NCBI GenBank assembly: GCA_009602735.1
Contig: WELA01005138.1
Span: 18,924-82,923, forward strand
Length of the DNA stretch: 64,000 bases
From: Mesotaenium endlicherianum
Taxonomy: Eukaryota > Streptophyta > Zygnematophyceae > Zygnematales > Mesotaeniaceae
Direction of reading: 5' to 3'
This document shows, one piece after another, positions 49,808-60,998 of this stretch (the stretch's first letter is position 1; every line of letters begins with the position of its first letter). The notes beneath the pieces are model-generated. The model did no database searches. It had not been told where the DNA came from and was given only the letters and a program-made list of their open reading frames with translations. Position numbers and translations under genes: made by a program.

Positions 49808-50310
49808 TGTAGTGAAACAGATAGATAAAGTACTTAGTAAAATAGACTACTTTATCTATTCAAGACAAGGATCTTTGAACACAAGTGGTAGCTTCTTGGA
49901 AGAGAGATGGCTTCTTGAAAGTTAATATATTTCTGGATTTTGGCAAGTACAAGAGTGACTCTAGAATGTCTTTCTATGTTCTAGCTCTTGTTTATATACT
50001 TGTTACGTAAGTAATTTCTAGGAAAGTGTATGTTGATGTGTTGGCATCCAACACATCCCAAAACTTGCCACCTCTTTCTAGAATAATGTACACATGTCCT
50101 TTTGACCTAAAAATGGCACATTTGACTTTTGCCACATGGAGTTCTTCTAGGTCTTTCCTCTAACTTCGAAAATGCCTTGGAAGGTTCAAAGGACATGAAC
50201 CAAGTTACTAGAGTACCTATTCACACTTGACTCCACACAATACTACTCCAAATATATTTGAAAACATTAAAGTATATGCAAACTAATATATAATAACTCA
50301 AATCACTACA
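49808..50310 (-). repeat. 5' LTR of the nested chromovirus
   Basis: 503 bases, about 98% identical to the partner LTR by eye. Confidence 0.93.
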
Positions 50311-51027
50311 TTCTGCTTTTGAGCAGATGTGAGGCTCTTCCTAGATCACGCGCACTCTCTTTACCTCCACATATGGTGTTGCCGCCCACATGTGTGGAGG
50401 TCGACCCTCGGGTTCGCTTGCCTAAAGGGTCGGCGCGGGTACCCAAGGGGATCCCCTATGGTCCATGGCTAGATCATCACTGTACCATAGGCAATCCCCA
50501 CGGGTATGCCCAAGGATTGCTAGGGGTTAGGGAGAGTAGGGGACATTGGGGTGTCGAGTTCCCTCTTGGCCATAGTCATTGAGTTGTACGTGTGTGTGTC
50601 AACCACTAGGTTCTCTTCTTTTTCATATTTAGTTTATTGTGGATTTGTGTGAGATGACGCGATGACGCGTTCATCATAGAGTTTAGAGTTTGGTAAGTTT
50701 TTGTAGGCACTGGGCATAGCATTCGAGAGCACGCTACTTAGGCCGCAAGCTAACACCATTTCGATGATAAGTTTGTATATTCGTTTTTATGAGTGAGATG
50801 ATATTTGTTTCTATGTGACTAAATACTCAAAATGTGTGCTTATCCACTCTTGCTTTCCTCACTTCTATGTGTAGGTTGCTCGTAGTGCCCATCACCACTC
50901 ACATTTAGTCGCGAACACCCCATTCTTTCTCGCGGCCATAACATAGCTTTCCACTAATAGTTAGCTCGACATAGTGGGTTCGTGCATTCACGCTCTAGGT
51001 AGTACTACCCCGCCTTAGCTTGTTTAC
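50311..51027 (+). repeat. Repeat A1 of element 2, second part
   Basis: Matches about 61165-61880 and ends ...TTAGCTTGTTTAC. The interior of the element begins immediately after. No tRNA-matching primer site was recognised here. Confidence 0.85.
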
Positions 51028-51392
51028 ATACAAAACTAACCCGTATAAACAGATTAGTAAAGCTAGGGACGGGTGGAGCTACTCTAGTGGCGGAAGCCGT
51101 CCTACGACTTCACGAGGAGAGAGATCTCGTGCGTGGAGCTTGCTTGCGCTAATCGTGAGCAAGTGGAGCTTCAAAGTCCCACCTTGCAATCTGTGAGAAC
51201 ACGCCGTGAATGTTTGGAGCCGGCCCCTTAATAGGACCGATTGCGTGCACTATGTGTTAGCATTGTGTGCTTGCGTGTGTTGTTTGAGCTCTAGGTTGCA
51301 TCCCTTGTGCGCATTAGCTAGGAGCCGGCTCATCCCTTGAGCCGGTGGCTCGGCCTTGATACCTACGAGTTAGTCACCTAGGCCGCGCGTAT

Positions 51393-51998
51393 TTGTGTGT
51401 GGTTAGTTGTTTGTGCGAGTTTGTGCGAGTTTGCGCTAGCCTTCCAGTTGCCACTACATCAGCAGCAGCTGCCTCAGCAGCTGCGTTAGTTGCGTCAGCA
51501 GCTGCAGCATCAGCAGTTGGTGCGTTAGCTGCAGCTGCGTCAGCAGCAGCTGCGCCAGCGTCAGCTGCGCCAGTTGCTTCAGCAGCTGCTGCGTCAATTA
51601 CTGCTGATTCAGCAGCAGCTGTTTCAGCTGCATCAGCAGCAGCTGCAGTATCAGCTACGGCCGCGTCAGCAACTGTTGCGTTGGCTGCATCTGTGTCAGC
51701 AGTAGCTGCGTCAGCATCAGCTGCGCCAGCTGCGTCAGCAGTTGCAGCGTCAGCTGCGGCTGCATCAGCTACGGCCGCGTCAGCAACTGTTGCGTCGGTT
51801 GCAGCTGCGTTAGCAGCAAATGCTGTGCTAGTTGCGGCTGCTTCAGCAGCTATTTCAGCTGCGTCAGCAGTTGCAGCGCCAGATGCGGCTGCGTCAGCAG
51901 CCGCTGTGTCAGCAGCTGTTGCGTCAGCTGCGGCTGCATCAGCTGCGGTTCCGCCAACAACAGCTACGTACTGCGCAGGTGCATCGGCACTGTGCTAG
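51393..51998 (+). repeat. Ala/Ser-rich trinucleotide repeat region of element 2
   Basis: About 500 bases of imperfect GCN/TCA repeats (GCTGCGTCAGCAGCT-like units) that read as Ala with Ser and Val. It lies in the leader or gag start. The repeat also opens frames on the other strand, so coding use is uncertain. Confidence 0.75.
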
Positions 51999-52201
51999 GG
52001 GTAGCGGCAACCGCCGCTTGCGGCCGCCATCCTTTTGGTTGTTTGTGGAGTGGGGCCAGGTACCCCGCCACGTACGCTGCTGCCAGGCGTTTGCCCGCCG
52101 TCCTTCACCCAATTCGCTCAATTGTGGAGCCGGCAATTTGTCGCCCTCCCTAGTTACGCATTCGCTGGGTCCAGGTATAGTGGACGCCAGCTATCCACCT
52201 T

Positions 52202-53900
52202 GTGCAGGTTTGCATGCAGCACACGCCGGGACGCACAAGGAGTGGCGCACTGTATCAGCGTGAATTGCTACATGACTTGTCTACTTCCGGCATTGGGGAA
52301 GAGGGGTCTACTACCGGGATTGGAGACGGGCCCTCTGACTTGTTTCCTCCGTTCCTCTCGACACCTCTTGTAAGTGCAAAATTGTTTCTTAGGGTCTCAC
52401 TAGCTCCCATTTCTGCATTGGCCGCCCCCCTCCCTCTCAAGCCCGTGCCTTTGCTTGAGGGACACAAATTGGCACATGAGCTAGAGCTTGCCGGTGAGAA
52501 GTTTTCGTTGGGTTTTGAGGAGTTCCCTACCATGACTAATTCCACGCTGCTTACTCAGACCTATACGGGACACTCCGATGGCATTTCTATCGCGGCATTG
52601 GGATCTAAGATTGACGCTTCGATGGCGATGATGCGTGCTCGTAACCATAACCTCATGCGTAACTTGTTTTTTGACACGTTACCCTCACTCCTGGGCGGGG
52701 AGGCGTTATTATTCTACCAGAGGTTTAGAGCGGACATCGTTTAGACAGTATCGGACGTTGTGCCTGGTGCCGCCCCTATTCCCATCGTCGGGGCTCCTCC
52801 AGTCCCGCCGGCGGACCATCCTCAAGTAGCAGCCGCAGCTGCTGCTACGGCAGCCGCCATGGCTGCCGGGCTGGACGCTGCCGCCGCTGCAGTAATTGTC
52901 GCGGCGGCGGGGCTCGACCCGGCTGGGGGTAAAGGGGGGAACTTGCACTTCTTGGGGGGGCTGCAGGAGAACCTGCAGAACCTGGACCAGTTGAGCTCGC
53001 TCTACCAGCGTATGCCACTCCTGTGGAGCAGCTGGCGGCGCGAGTGGTGGATCGCCATCATCGATCCATGCAACAGCGCCAGCAGGAGGCAGTGCTGGGC
53101 ATTGTTTTGCCTTTGCATGGTCCCGCACCCGGAGCTGTCTTGGATCGCATTGACACCCTTCTATAGATGTTTCGTCAGCATTTTCCTGCTAACACCCGTT
53201 CTCGATAGGATGAGTTGAGGGACTTTGTGCATTCTGCGCGTGAGACGCCTAACATGGCTTACGAGCGTTTCTAGCAGTTGAGGGAGGATACGGGCATGTA
53301 CGTGGATGTGACTCAGGCTTGCATTAAGTTCATCAGTGCTTTCTCTGCGTCTACCTCCCTGTGTCAGACCTTTAACCATCAGCTTGCTCTCACTGCTATA
53401 TCACAGCGGAGTGTACACGAGGTTTGCAAGTGGGCTGAGCAGATAGAGATGGTGCAGGCTGCGTCGCAAGCCGAGCGTAGGACTGCTAAGGGTGGGGCTG
53501 TGGAAGTGCATGCAGTGCAGGTACCCACTCCGCCAGCTACCACGGCCGTCCTGGGAGCGGGACCTGTTGCCGCGCTTGGTCTCGCTCCCAAGCAGGTGGT
53601 TCCTGTGTGCGACTACTGCCGCCAAAAGAGTCACCTGGTGGAGAAGTGTTTCCTCCTTCATCCCCATTTGGCGCCGTCGGGGTGGTCCTTCAAGCCCCAA
53701 AAGGGCACAGTGCCGCCTGCAGGGCTCAGTAGCGTTCTTCCAGCCCAAGTGCCATCTTACTATGCTGCCCACCCCCTGCCTTTCTAGGTTTTCATCCGGG
53801 GTTCTCGGGATTTCCGTCTTCGCATAGCAACCCTGCAGGGTACTCCTCTCCCTATTCACCTGCTCCCAGTTCATTCTCCCCCATAAATTAGGCTGGGGTC
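52202..53900 (+). pseudogene. Gag of element 2
   Basis: Capsid-like helices (ALTAISQRSVHEVCKWAEQI) near 53380-53440 and a zinc knuckle CDYCRQKSHLVEKC near 53610-53660. An Ala-rich segment is at 52840-52920. Broken. Confidence 0.6.
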
Positions 53901-53990
53901 TCTCATCCTAACCCTAGCCCAAACCCTAACTTTATTCCTAACCCCAACCCTAACCCTAGCCCTAATACTAGCCCTAACTCTACCCCCACA
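53900..53990 (+). repeat. Telomere-like CCCTAA repeats in element 2
   Basis: Degenerate (AACCCT)n units. In one frame they read as Asn-Pro and Ser-Pro pairs, so they look like an internal low-complexity coding linker rather than a chromosome end. Confidence 0.8.
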
Positions 53991-54179
53991 GAGCAGGATT
54001 TCTTTATGCGCCAGCAGTTGGCTGCCATGCAGGCTGGCATGCAGGACATGCATCGTCGCGTAGGATCGCAGCCGGATCCTACTCCTGCTCAGTTTGTCGG
54101 GTTGCATCCCTTGCCGCCTCGTGAGACTGGTTTCACCTACCTTTCCTAGTTTCCCCTTCCTCCTGACCATGCATATAAT

Positions 54180-55370
54180 GTGACTGAGGAGGAGGACGGC
54201 GACCTAGTCGTAGGCGTCCATGCAGTTCACAGTCGCCGTGTGGCTGCCGCGGAGGGCCGTGATGCCCCAGCAATAGGACCCAACCACGGGCGGAGCCTTG
54301 AGCTGTCTGCTCAGCTTCCGCGATCGTTCGACCTGTTTGAGCCCGATGATACCTTAGGGCCCTCTCATTCCCGGCTGCCCGTACCAATTTGGGATGTGCT
54401 AGCTTGTCCTTCCGATGCAGGTACCTTGGTCATCCTCCCGAACGACGTCCCCGCGGCCCAGTTGCAGGCACAGCTGGTATGCGACAACCTCCGCGCGGCA
54501 GCGGCTTCTGTCGAGCGCGACTTGGTGCTTCCCCCTTCATATGCCCAAGTGGTGGCGGACCTGTCCCAACCTCCTAGCCTGCCACGACCGGCGACCCCGC
54601 CTCGTGCGTCACCCAGACCCCTTCCTCCGGCGTTGGTGGTGGTGGAGGCAGTCGCAGCCCCGGCAGTTTCTACCTTGCTAGCTCCGACGTTTGTGCCTGT
54701 CGATCGCGACGCAGTCCAGGTGGTTTGAGTCCTCCCGGGGCCTTATTGCAGTCTGCTGCTGAGGGTTTGCCTTGCACTGTCACGTCTTGCATCGGGCGGG
54801 TCACTTATGTTCGCCGTGATGCGGACGTACGTCTTTTTTCCCTGCAGCCCTCTCTCAGTTTCTCCCCTTGGAGTGATCTTGATCAGCTACTGCCTCGTCC
54901 AGTCCCTACGGTCCCGGCGCCCGTTCCCATGGTTCCTCGTCCCGCGCCATTTATTCCCCCGCCAGCTTCGCAATTGCGCGCGGGTGCACTACTCCCCCCA
55001 TCCTTGTTCAACGTATCTTTGGCTGCTCTGACGCAGGCCCACAACGAGATCACGCGGGAGCTCCTCCGCCGACGTCCACGCGCTGCCATCCCACCTGCGC
55101 TAGCTTCCCACGCGCCGCTAGTGACTACCACCAGTCGTCCGCCCGCGCCTCCTCTGGCTGCCTGCCTTGCGGGATCGGCCCCGTCAGCGGCTTCGACGCC
55201 AGCAGCCGCAGCAGCAGCCGAAGCAGCATCAACTTCGACTTCGTTGCCAGGTGGGTTGTCTCCTTCTTCTCCATCTTTCACCCTTACTCCCTTGCAGGGG
55301 CTGTCCTCCCTCAGGTCAGTCCCATCACCTTCCTTCCTCACTCCGCTTGAACGGCATCGTGCATTGCCTC
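54180..55370 (+). pseudogene. Pro/Ala-rich region of element 2
   Basis: Open, GC-rich frames with proline and alanine runs between gag and protease. No domain recognised. Confidence 0.45.
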
Positions 55371-55379
55371 GTAATGTCA

Positions 55380-55800
55380 TGCTCAACATCCAACATGCTT
55401 GTCTCCTTATTGCCGGTCTAGCCCCTCGTGTGGTCATTCTTGATACGGGTGCTCAGCCAGTCCTCTTGGGGGCAGTCATGTGTCGACACCTTAACATCAC
55501 CGCCGCCGATCTCGAGCCTTGTCCAAACCCCGTCTCTACCCCCATGTCCTCCTTACACCATACTGCATATCAAACCCGTCCCCGCATTCCTATCACCCTC
55601 AATGCCCACACTCCCGCTGCTATCACCCTTTATGCCCAATGCATGGTCACTGAGTCCACCGCTTACGATATCCTTCTGGTTCAGGAATTTAACGTCCTCA
55701 TCGGGCTCACTATTGATTTATGGCAAGGGATCGCTACGTATCGGGCTGACTTTGATTCTCTGGGTCACCATCTGGGTTACCTTCTCCTCCTTCTTACACA
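55380..55800 (+). pseudogene. Aspartic protease of element 2
   Basis: Retropepsin-like: VVILDTGAQPVLLG near 55430 and a YDILLV segment near 55665. Same motif form as in element 1. Confidence 0.7.
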
Positions 55801-56149
55801 TACCCCATCTACACTCGCGTGCCCCGTGGCCGCAGCCTTCACTGTCACTGTCCATGATGTTAGTTCCCATAATCTCACCGATCCTTCCTACCTTCTCCTC
55901 CATGACTTTGAACCTGCCTCCCTTCCTGCCTGTTTGGTTCACCCTCCTTTGCCTTCCCCATTGCCCTCCTACCCTCTCCCTCCCGCCACACTGCAGCATA
56001 TCCACGCAACCTTACACTATTCCCCGTCTCCTGGGGTCTCCACTACTGCCCCTTCCACTTCACCTCCTACAGCGGATCCCACTTCTACACCCTCCCTCGC
56101 CGTCGTTAACACCTTGCCCGTTCCTTGATTACCTCCCCCTAAGGGGATT

Positions 56150-57187
56150 ACTGTGCTGGATTTGTTTGTAGGGGTATCTTCTACCGTCGCAGGTCTCCTG
56201 CAGAGTGGTCACCGTATTGCTCACTATTACTACTGTGATGTCGATCTCGTTGCCCAGTTGGCGAGTCAGACACACCTTGCTGCCTTACACCTCGCCTTCC
56301 CCACATTACTCCCTACGTCCACCTATCACACCACCTATTCCGCATTGCCTCAGGATATACGTCTCCTCCACCAAGATCACCTGCTCGCTATCGGTCCAGT
56401 TCACCTTGTCGTCGGCGGTTGGGAGTGTCAGGGGCATTCTCGGGCTGGTCAAGGAAGAGGGTCGGCTGATCCACGCTCTCAATTATTCTTTGAATTGATT
56501 CGCGTCTTAGGCCTCCTTCAGGCTTCTCAGTCCTCCCCACCTGCATACCTCCTCAAAAACGTGAACTCTTTGGATGATGATCGTGCTCACATCCGGGCTG
56601 ACTTCCTCACCACCACATCTATTCTGGGGTCCAACGTTACACTCGACGCCGCAGCCGTGCGGTCTTACGCTCATCGTTCACGTGTGTTCTGGCAAAATTT
56701 TGTCCCTCACACTACACTACAGCCTATCCTTGACCACATCCACGCGCACCCTCCCCGCATCACTGTCACCTTCATCCTAGCCCCACACCGTTGTCCCATG
56801 GAAGTCAGTCGCCCTGACCACTCTTCCTTCTGTCCAGTGAACTTCCCTGGTCACCCTCTGGCCGCATTCCCCACTCTCGTCAGTCGTCTCCACTCTTTTG
56901 CCTTCCGGAACTATGAGCCTGGGATGTTATTTGATTCTCACACAAACCAGTATGTGGAGCCTTTTGCGTCCGAACGCAAACTTATCCTCGGCTTTCTTCC
57001 CCAAGCCACTGCCTCTCCAACCTTATCCCCCTCCCAGCGCTGCCAACTTCTGGGTCGGGTAATGGACATTCATGCTCTCACCTCGCTTTTCTCTGTCCTC
57101 CCTGTCCTCAACGCACGACTCCCTGCCCCTTTCCTTCACCCTCCAACCTACCACTTGCATGCTTTTGGCTGGGGGGGGGGGGTTTAG
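56150..57187 (+). pseudogene. C5-cytosine methyltransferase-like domain of element 2
   Basis: About 340 residues between protease and RT. LDLFVGVSSTVAGLLQSGH matches motif I (SAM binding). GGWECQGHSRAGQGRG followed by DPRSQLFFELIRVL is in the position and form of motif IV with the catalytic Cys. LLKNVNSLD sits at motif VI. AHRSRVFWQNF resembles the AHRARYFWGN motif VIII of DNMT3-type enzymes, and a C-terminal SQRCQLLGRVMDIH resembles motif X. The motif order and the DNMT3-like words support a de novo methyltransferase origin. Treated as a fossil part. Confidence 0.78.
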
Positions 57188-57299
57188 TCGGAATAATTAA
57201 CGCCTGCATAGCAATTACAGACCTCAGGTTCATCTCCCGATAATTATGCTTCCACACTTAAGGACGGGTGGGTCCCGGGCTCACAGTTAACTACGGAGG

Positions 57300-58726
57300 T
57301 AACCTTACGGTTCACTCAGATGCTGGAACGGAATGAGGCTTGTTTTGCACGATTAGTCATGGATTTGGGGCGGTGTACCGTCTCTCAATTTGCCATTGAT
57401 CTGACTACCACCGAACCGATATTTCTAAGGGATTATCGTCATGCTAAGGTCGAACATGATATTATGCAAGAGGAAGTCACGGAGTTGTTAAAGGCTGATA
57501 TGATTGAGGAGTCAATGTCGGATTTTGCCGCCCCCACTGTTATGCCTGCTAAGAAGGATGCAATGGGTAATTACACGGAAAAACGTATGTGTAGGGATTA
57601 GCGGGGACTTAACGCTGTTACGAAATAAGATCGCTACCCTATGCCTGTGCCTGAGGATATCTTTGATGTCCTTGAGGACGCCAGTGTTTTTAGTGTGTTT
57701 GACCTGCGTCGGGGGTTTAACCAAATCCTCATTGATCCTAAAGATAAACATAAAACCGCTTTTTGGGCAAACCGTCGTTTGTATCAGTGAAAAGTTATGC
57801 CGTTTGGGTTAAAGAACGCACCTGCCCGTTCCCAGCGCATTATGGACCGAGTGCTTAGTGGGTTGCCTTTTGCTCGTTGCTACATCGATGATGTGCTCAT
57901 ATTCAGCTGTACCGTAGAGGAACACTTGACACATGTGGAACGGGTCCTACAATGCTTGAAGGCTGCGGGTTTAAAGTGTCATCCTGGGAAATGTAAAATT
58001 GCGACCTTTTCGGTTCCTTACTTGGGTCACCACATCGTTCCTGGGGGGTTAACACCGCAACAAGTTAAGGTCGATGCCATTCGTCAACTACCCGTCCTGA
58101 CGGATGTGTCTAGGTTGAGGGCCTACCTGGGGATCACGGGGTATTACCGTCGTTTTTGCCCTGACTTTAGTACAATTGCTGCACCTTTGAATGAACTCTT
58201 GAAGAAGGATGTGCCCGGGTAATGGACCGAGGAACGTCAAGTAGCTTTTGACAAGTTGAAAGATCTTCTATCCTCTGCCCCTATCTTGCGCAGACCAAAC
58301 TACAGTAAGCCGTTTTCCTTTCACACTGATTGGAGTCATCTCAGTTTGGGGGCTGTCCTTGCTCAAATGGATGAGGAAGGTCATGATTATGTGGTGGCCT
58401 ATGCCAGTCGTAGTAACAACTCTGCCGAACGGAATTATAGCTTGTATGAAGGGGAATGCTTGGCTGCAGTGTGGGCTGTGGTGCACTTTCGCCCATATCT
58501 CTATGGTACTCACGTCACCCTCATCACCAACCACCAACCCCTTAAATGGCTGATGACCAACCAAAGGCTCACGGGTAAACACGCACGTTGGGCCCTCATA
58601 CTTCAGGAGTACAATTTCACCATCAAACATAAGGCTGGGTTAAGTAACGAGGATGCAGACGGTCTTAGTCGCAACCCTGACCCCTCGGACGTTGATCTCA
58701 CCGGGGCGCGTTTTGCCTCTAGCTAG
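57300..58726 (+). pseudogene. Reverse transcriptase and RNase H of element 2
   Basis: RT with MPFGLKNAPARSQRIMDRVL, CYIDDVLIFS and the LRAYLGITGYYRRFCPDFSTIAAPL thumb; RNase H with FHTDWSHLSLGAVLAQ, then AERNYSLYEGECLA and TNHQPLKWL. Ty3 type. Broken. Confidence 0.8.
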
Positions 58727-58786
58727 CAGGAACATATCCTGCCAGCCTGGCATGCTGCGTATTACCTCGGTTTTCTTTCTACTCCT

Positions 58787-59662
58787 ATGGGTGCGTGTGC
58801 GATCAGTCCGGTTGCCCTCCCGCGTGTAGTGCCTAATGTATGGTCTGATTCCGCTGTGATGGAGTATTTGCACACTCACACCTGGTCTTCTCCCCTCTCG
58901 TCGCGGGAACGGGACCAAGTTTTGCATCGTTGTGTTCGATATCACTGGCATGACGGGACTTTGTTGCGTGTTTTCCCTCACTACACTCAAGTTGTCCCAC
59001 CCCCTTCGGAACGCATAACTCTTATTCGTAAGGTCCATGAAGAATCTGGGCACTTTGGAGTTAAACGCACAAGTTCCCTTCTGCAGACCGAGTTTTGGTG
59101 GGAGGGGTTGGTCGCTCAGGTCAGCAATTTTGTTCGTTCATGCAGTCATGTGACCACGTTATGAACACTTTCAATGCACTCCCCTCCGTTCTCAACTCTC
59201 TTCCCCTGCGTGGGCTTTTCTATCGATGGTCACTGGATTTGGCTGGGCCTTTACCCCTTTCCAAGTGTGGGATGCGCTACGTCCTTGTCATGATCGAGCA
59301 CCTCACTAAGTGGATCAAGTTAGTGAGTATTCTTGATAAGTCGAGTGCCTACATTGCTCAAGCGTTCACTGAGCGAGTTCTATGTTGCTATGGGGCATGT
59401 GCTGAGGTCCTTCCAGGGTGACTTGGCTAAGTTGCTGGATAAGTCATTTATTGATCATCGCACTACCTCTCAAGACCACCCTCAGGCTGATGGTCTTGCT
59501 GAACGAATAGTCCAAACGGTCAAGCGCAGCCTCCGTAAGTATGCTCTCACGTGTGATGTGTCAAACTGGAATATGCGTATTCCATGGCTCGCCATGGGTT
59601 ACAATTTCAGCATCCAAGCCTCTTTGCGTTCGTACTCCCCTTACTTCCTCCTCTACGTTTGA
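58787..59662 (+). pseudogene. Integrase of element 2
   Basis: HHCC region (HEESGHFGVKRTSSLLQ), a DDE core start YRWSLDLAGPLPLSKCG and the DHPQADGLAERIVQ glutamate motif. This is a retroviral-type integrase, not a tyrosine recombinase, which matters for the split-repeat architecture. Confidence 0.75.
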
Positions 59663-59839
59663 GAATCCCTCCTCCCTTCTGCCATTTGTCGTCGTGTTAC
59701 TGTCCCCATTCACACTGATGATCACGATCTGTTGTTGACTCACCTCAACGAGAGGGCTGCATTGTTCCTTAAGCACATGCCTATTGCTATGGGTAACTTG
59801 CTCACTGCCCAGCACCGGGACACTCTGCGTTATGTTCAT

Positions 59840-60260
59840 TTACGGAATGGGGTGTACAAACCACGCATCGTCAAGTTTGAGGTTGGTGATTATGTCTATT
59901 TGCATCGCGAAGTGCGAGACACTCTCAACGTTCAAGCTAGTCCTGTCATTCTCTGTGTGCGCACAGTTAGTCCTGATGGGGTCCTTACGCTTGAGGCGTC
60001 TAATGGTTGTACTATTTGTGAGAACATGAACAATTGCGCACCATGTCACTTGCCTAATATCGTGCATGAAGTTGACCCGCTGCGAGCCACTGTTCTCGCT
60101 AATCACCCGTGTCAAGGGTGTGGTTTGAGGCGTCGTCCTGCTTCTCTGCTGTTATGCGATTGTTGCAATGCTGGTTGGCACTTGGTTTGCTTGGTTCCAC
60201 CTTTACTTAAAGTTCCTGGAGGTGACTAGTTTTGCCCCTCCTACAAACCACCACCTCTAG
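59840..60260 (+). pseudogene. PHD finger at the pol end of element 2
   Basis: An integrase C-terminal-like stretch (VGDYVYLHREVRDT) and CAPCHLPNIV, then CQGCGLRRRPASLLLCDCC and WHLVCL, matching a PHD finger pattern and aligning with that of element 1 (CSLCHLPNIN, then CASCK...CDKC...WHTFC). Confidence 0.7.
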
Positions 60261-60311
60261 CTTAGGACCCCCTCATTACTTCCCTTCCCTTTTCGTACAT
60301 TCCATTACGTT

Positions 60312-60734
60312 TTGTGTTCTACGTGTATCCGTTTGTTGCCCCGTTGCTTCCGTGCTGTCTTTGTAGGTCACCCTCCCTCCTCATGGTGGTTGGATTCCCT
60401 GCTCCACGACACGCAGAGTCTCCCGCCGTCGATGTTGACGCCTGCTATTGCGGACGCTCTTCGCGGGAGTTTCCTGGAGCGCGCACGCACATCTTCTCAG
60501 TGGCCCCGTGGCCGTCAGTTGGCCGAGTCGCCCCACCTCTTTACCGTTTCGGATGTCTACCTTGTGTCTGTTCGACACGTGTACCACCTGGAGTACCTCT
60601 CGCCCGGGTTCTACTTCCCAGGCTCTCCAGAGACCGTCTACACTTCTGTTGTTTTGGATGACCACATCCTAGCTCCTCCACGTTCAGCTGCGCTCACAGT
60701 CCCTCGCCCGCAGCTGGGGAGGGGGTTTTCGTAG
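60312..60734 (+). CDS. Unrecognised tail ORF of element 2
   Basis: 140-residue frame after the PHD finger, ending in the polypurine tract. It contains VSDVYLVSVRHVYHLEYLSP and no motif I recognise. It may be the end of pol or a separate product. Confidence 0.4.
   Translation: MCSTCIRLLPRCFRAVFVGHPPSSWWLDSLLHDTQSLPPSMLTPAIADALRGSFLERARTSSQWPRGRQLAESPHLFTVSDVYLVSVRHVYHLEYLSPGFYFPGSPETVYTSVVLDDHILAPPRSAALTVPRPQLGRGFS
60716..60725 (+). promoter_or_regulatory. Polypurine tract of element 2
   Basis: GGGGAGGGGG directly before repeat B1. In LTR elements this tract primes plus-strand DNA and normally abuts the 3' LTR; here it abuts B1. Element 1 has a comparable tract before its B. Confidence 0.6.
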
Positions 60735-60996
60735 CTCATTTTTTGCTCTCTAGTTAGTACTTTGTAGCTGCCCAGTTGCCCAGTAGTGCTCAGTTCAGGC
60801 CTCTCGTATTGTTTTTCATTTACAGCTCATAAGCTGTGGGCTTTTCCCCCTTATAAGGGGGGTTTATACCCACAACACTTAGGTTAGGAAGTCCCTGCCT
60901 AGTCCCTTAGAGTCATGTCCGGTGTATGCTGTTTCCGCACTTGTGTAGGATAGGAGTGTCCATGCCTAGCGTCCGCCGACGGCCACTGTTACGACA
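60726..60996 (+). repeat. Repeat B1 of element 2
   Basis: 271 bases, about 93% like B2 (61883-62153) by eye. Ends GTTACGACA. Two bases (GT) separate it from A2. Confidence 0.85.
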
Positions 60997-60998
60997 GT

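Larger units (their letters stand above)
43706..50310 (-). mobile_element. Whole-looking Ty3 chromovirus nested in element 2
   Basis: LTRs of 503 bases at each end (43706-44208 and 49808-50310) differ at only about eight sites by eye, so it is young. The 5-bp target duplication is TTCTG (43701-43705 and 50311-50315). The primer site TGGTATCGGAGC (49795-49806) resembles the initiator-Met tRNA site, and a G-rich polypurine tract sits at 44209-44218. Gag and Pol lie in two long overlapping frames, as in Ty3-class elements that use frameshift read-through. No break is evident in either frame. Confidence 0.93.

Noticed and set aside
53900-53990. Chromosome end or interstitial telomere
   Set aside because: Units are degenerate, short, and lie inside a retroelement gag with coding on both sides.
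54625-54725. Separate start of a host gene near the element 2 protease
   Set aside because: Frames here are continuous in position and composition with the retroelement pol region.
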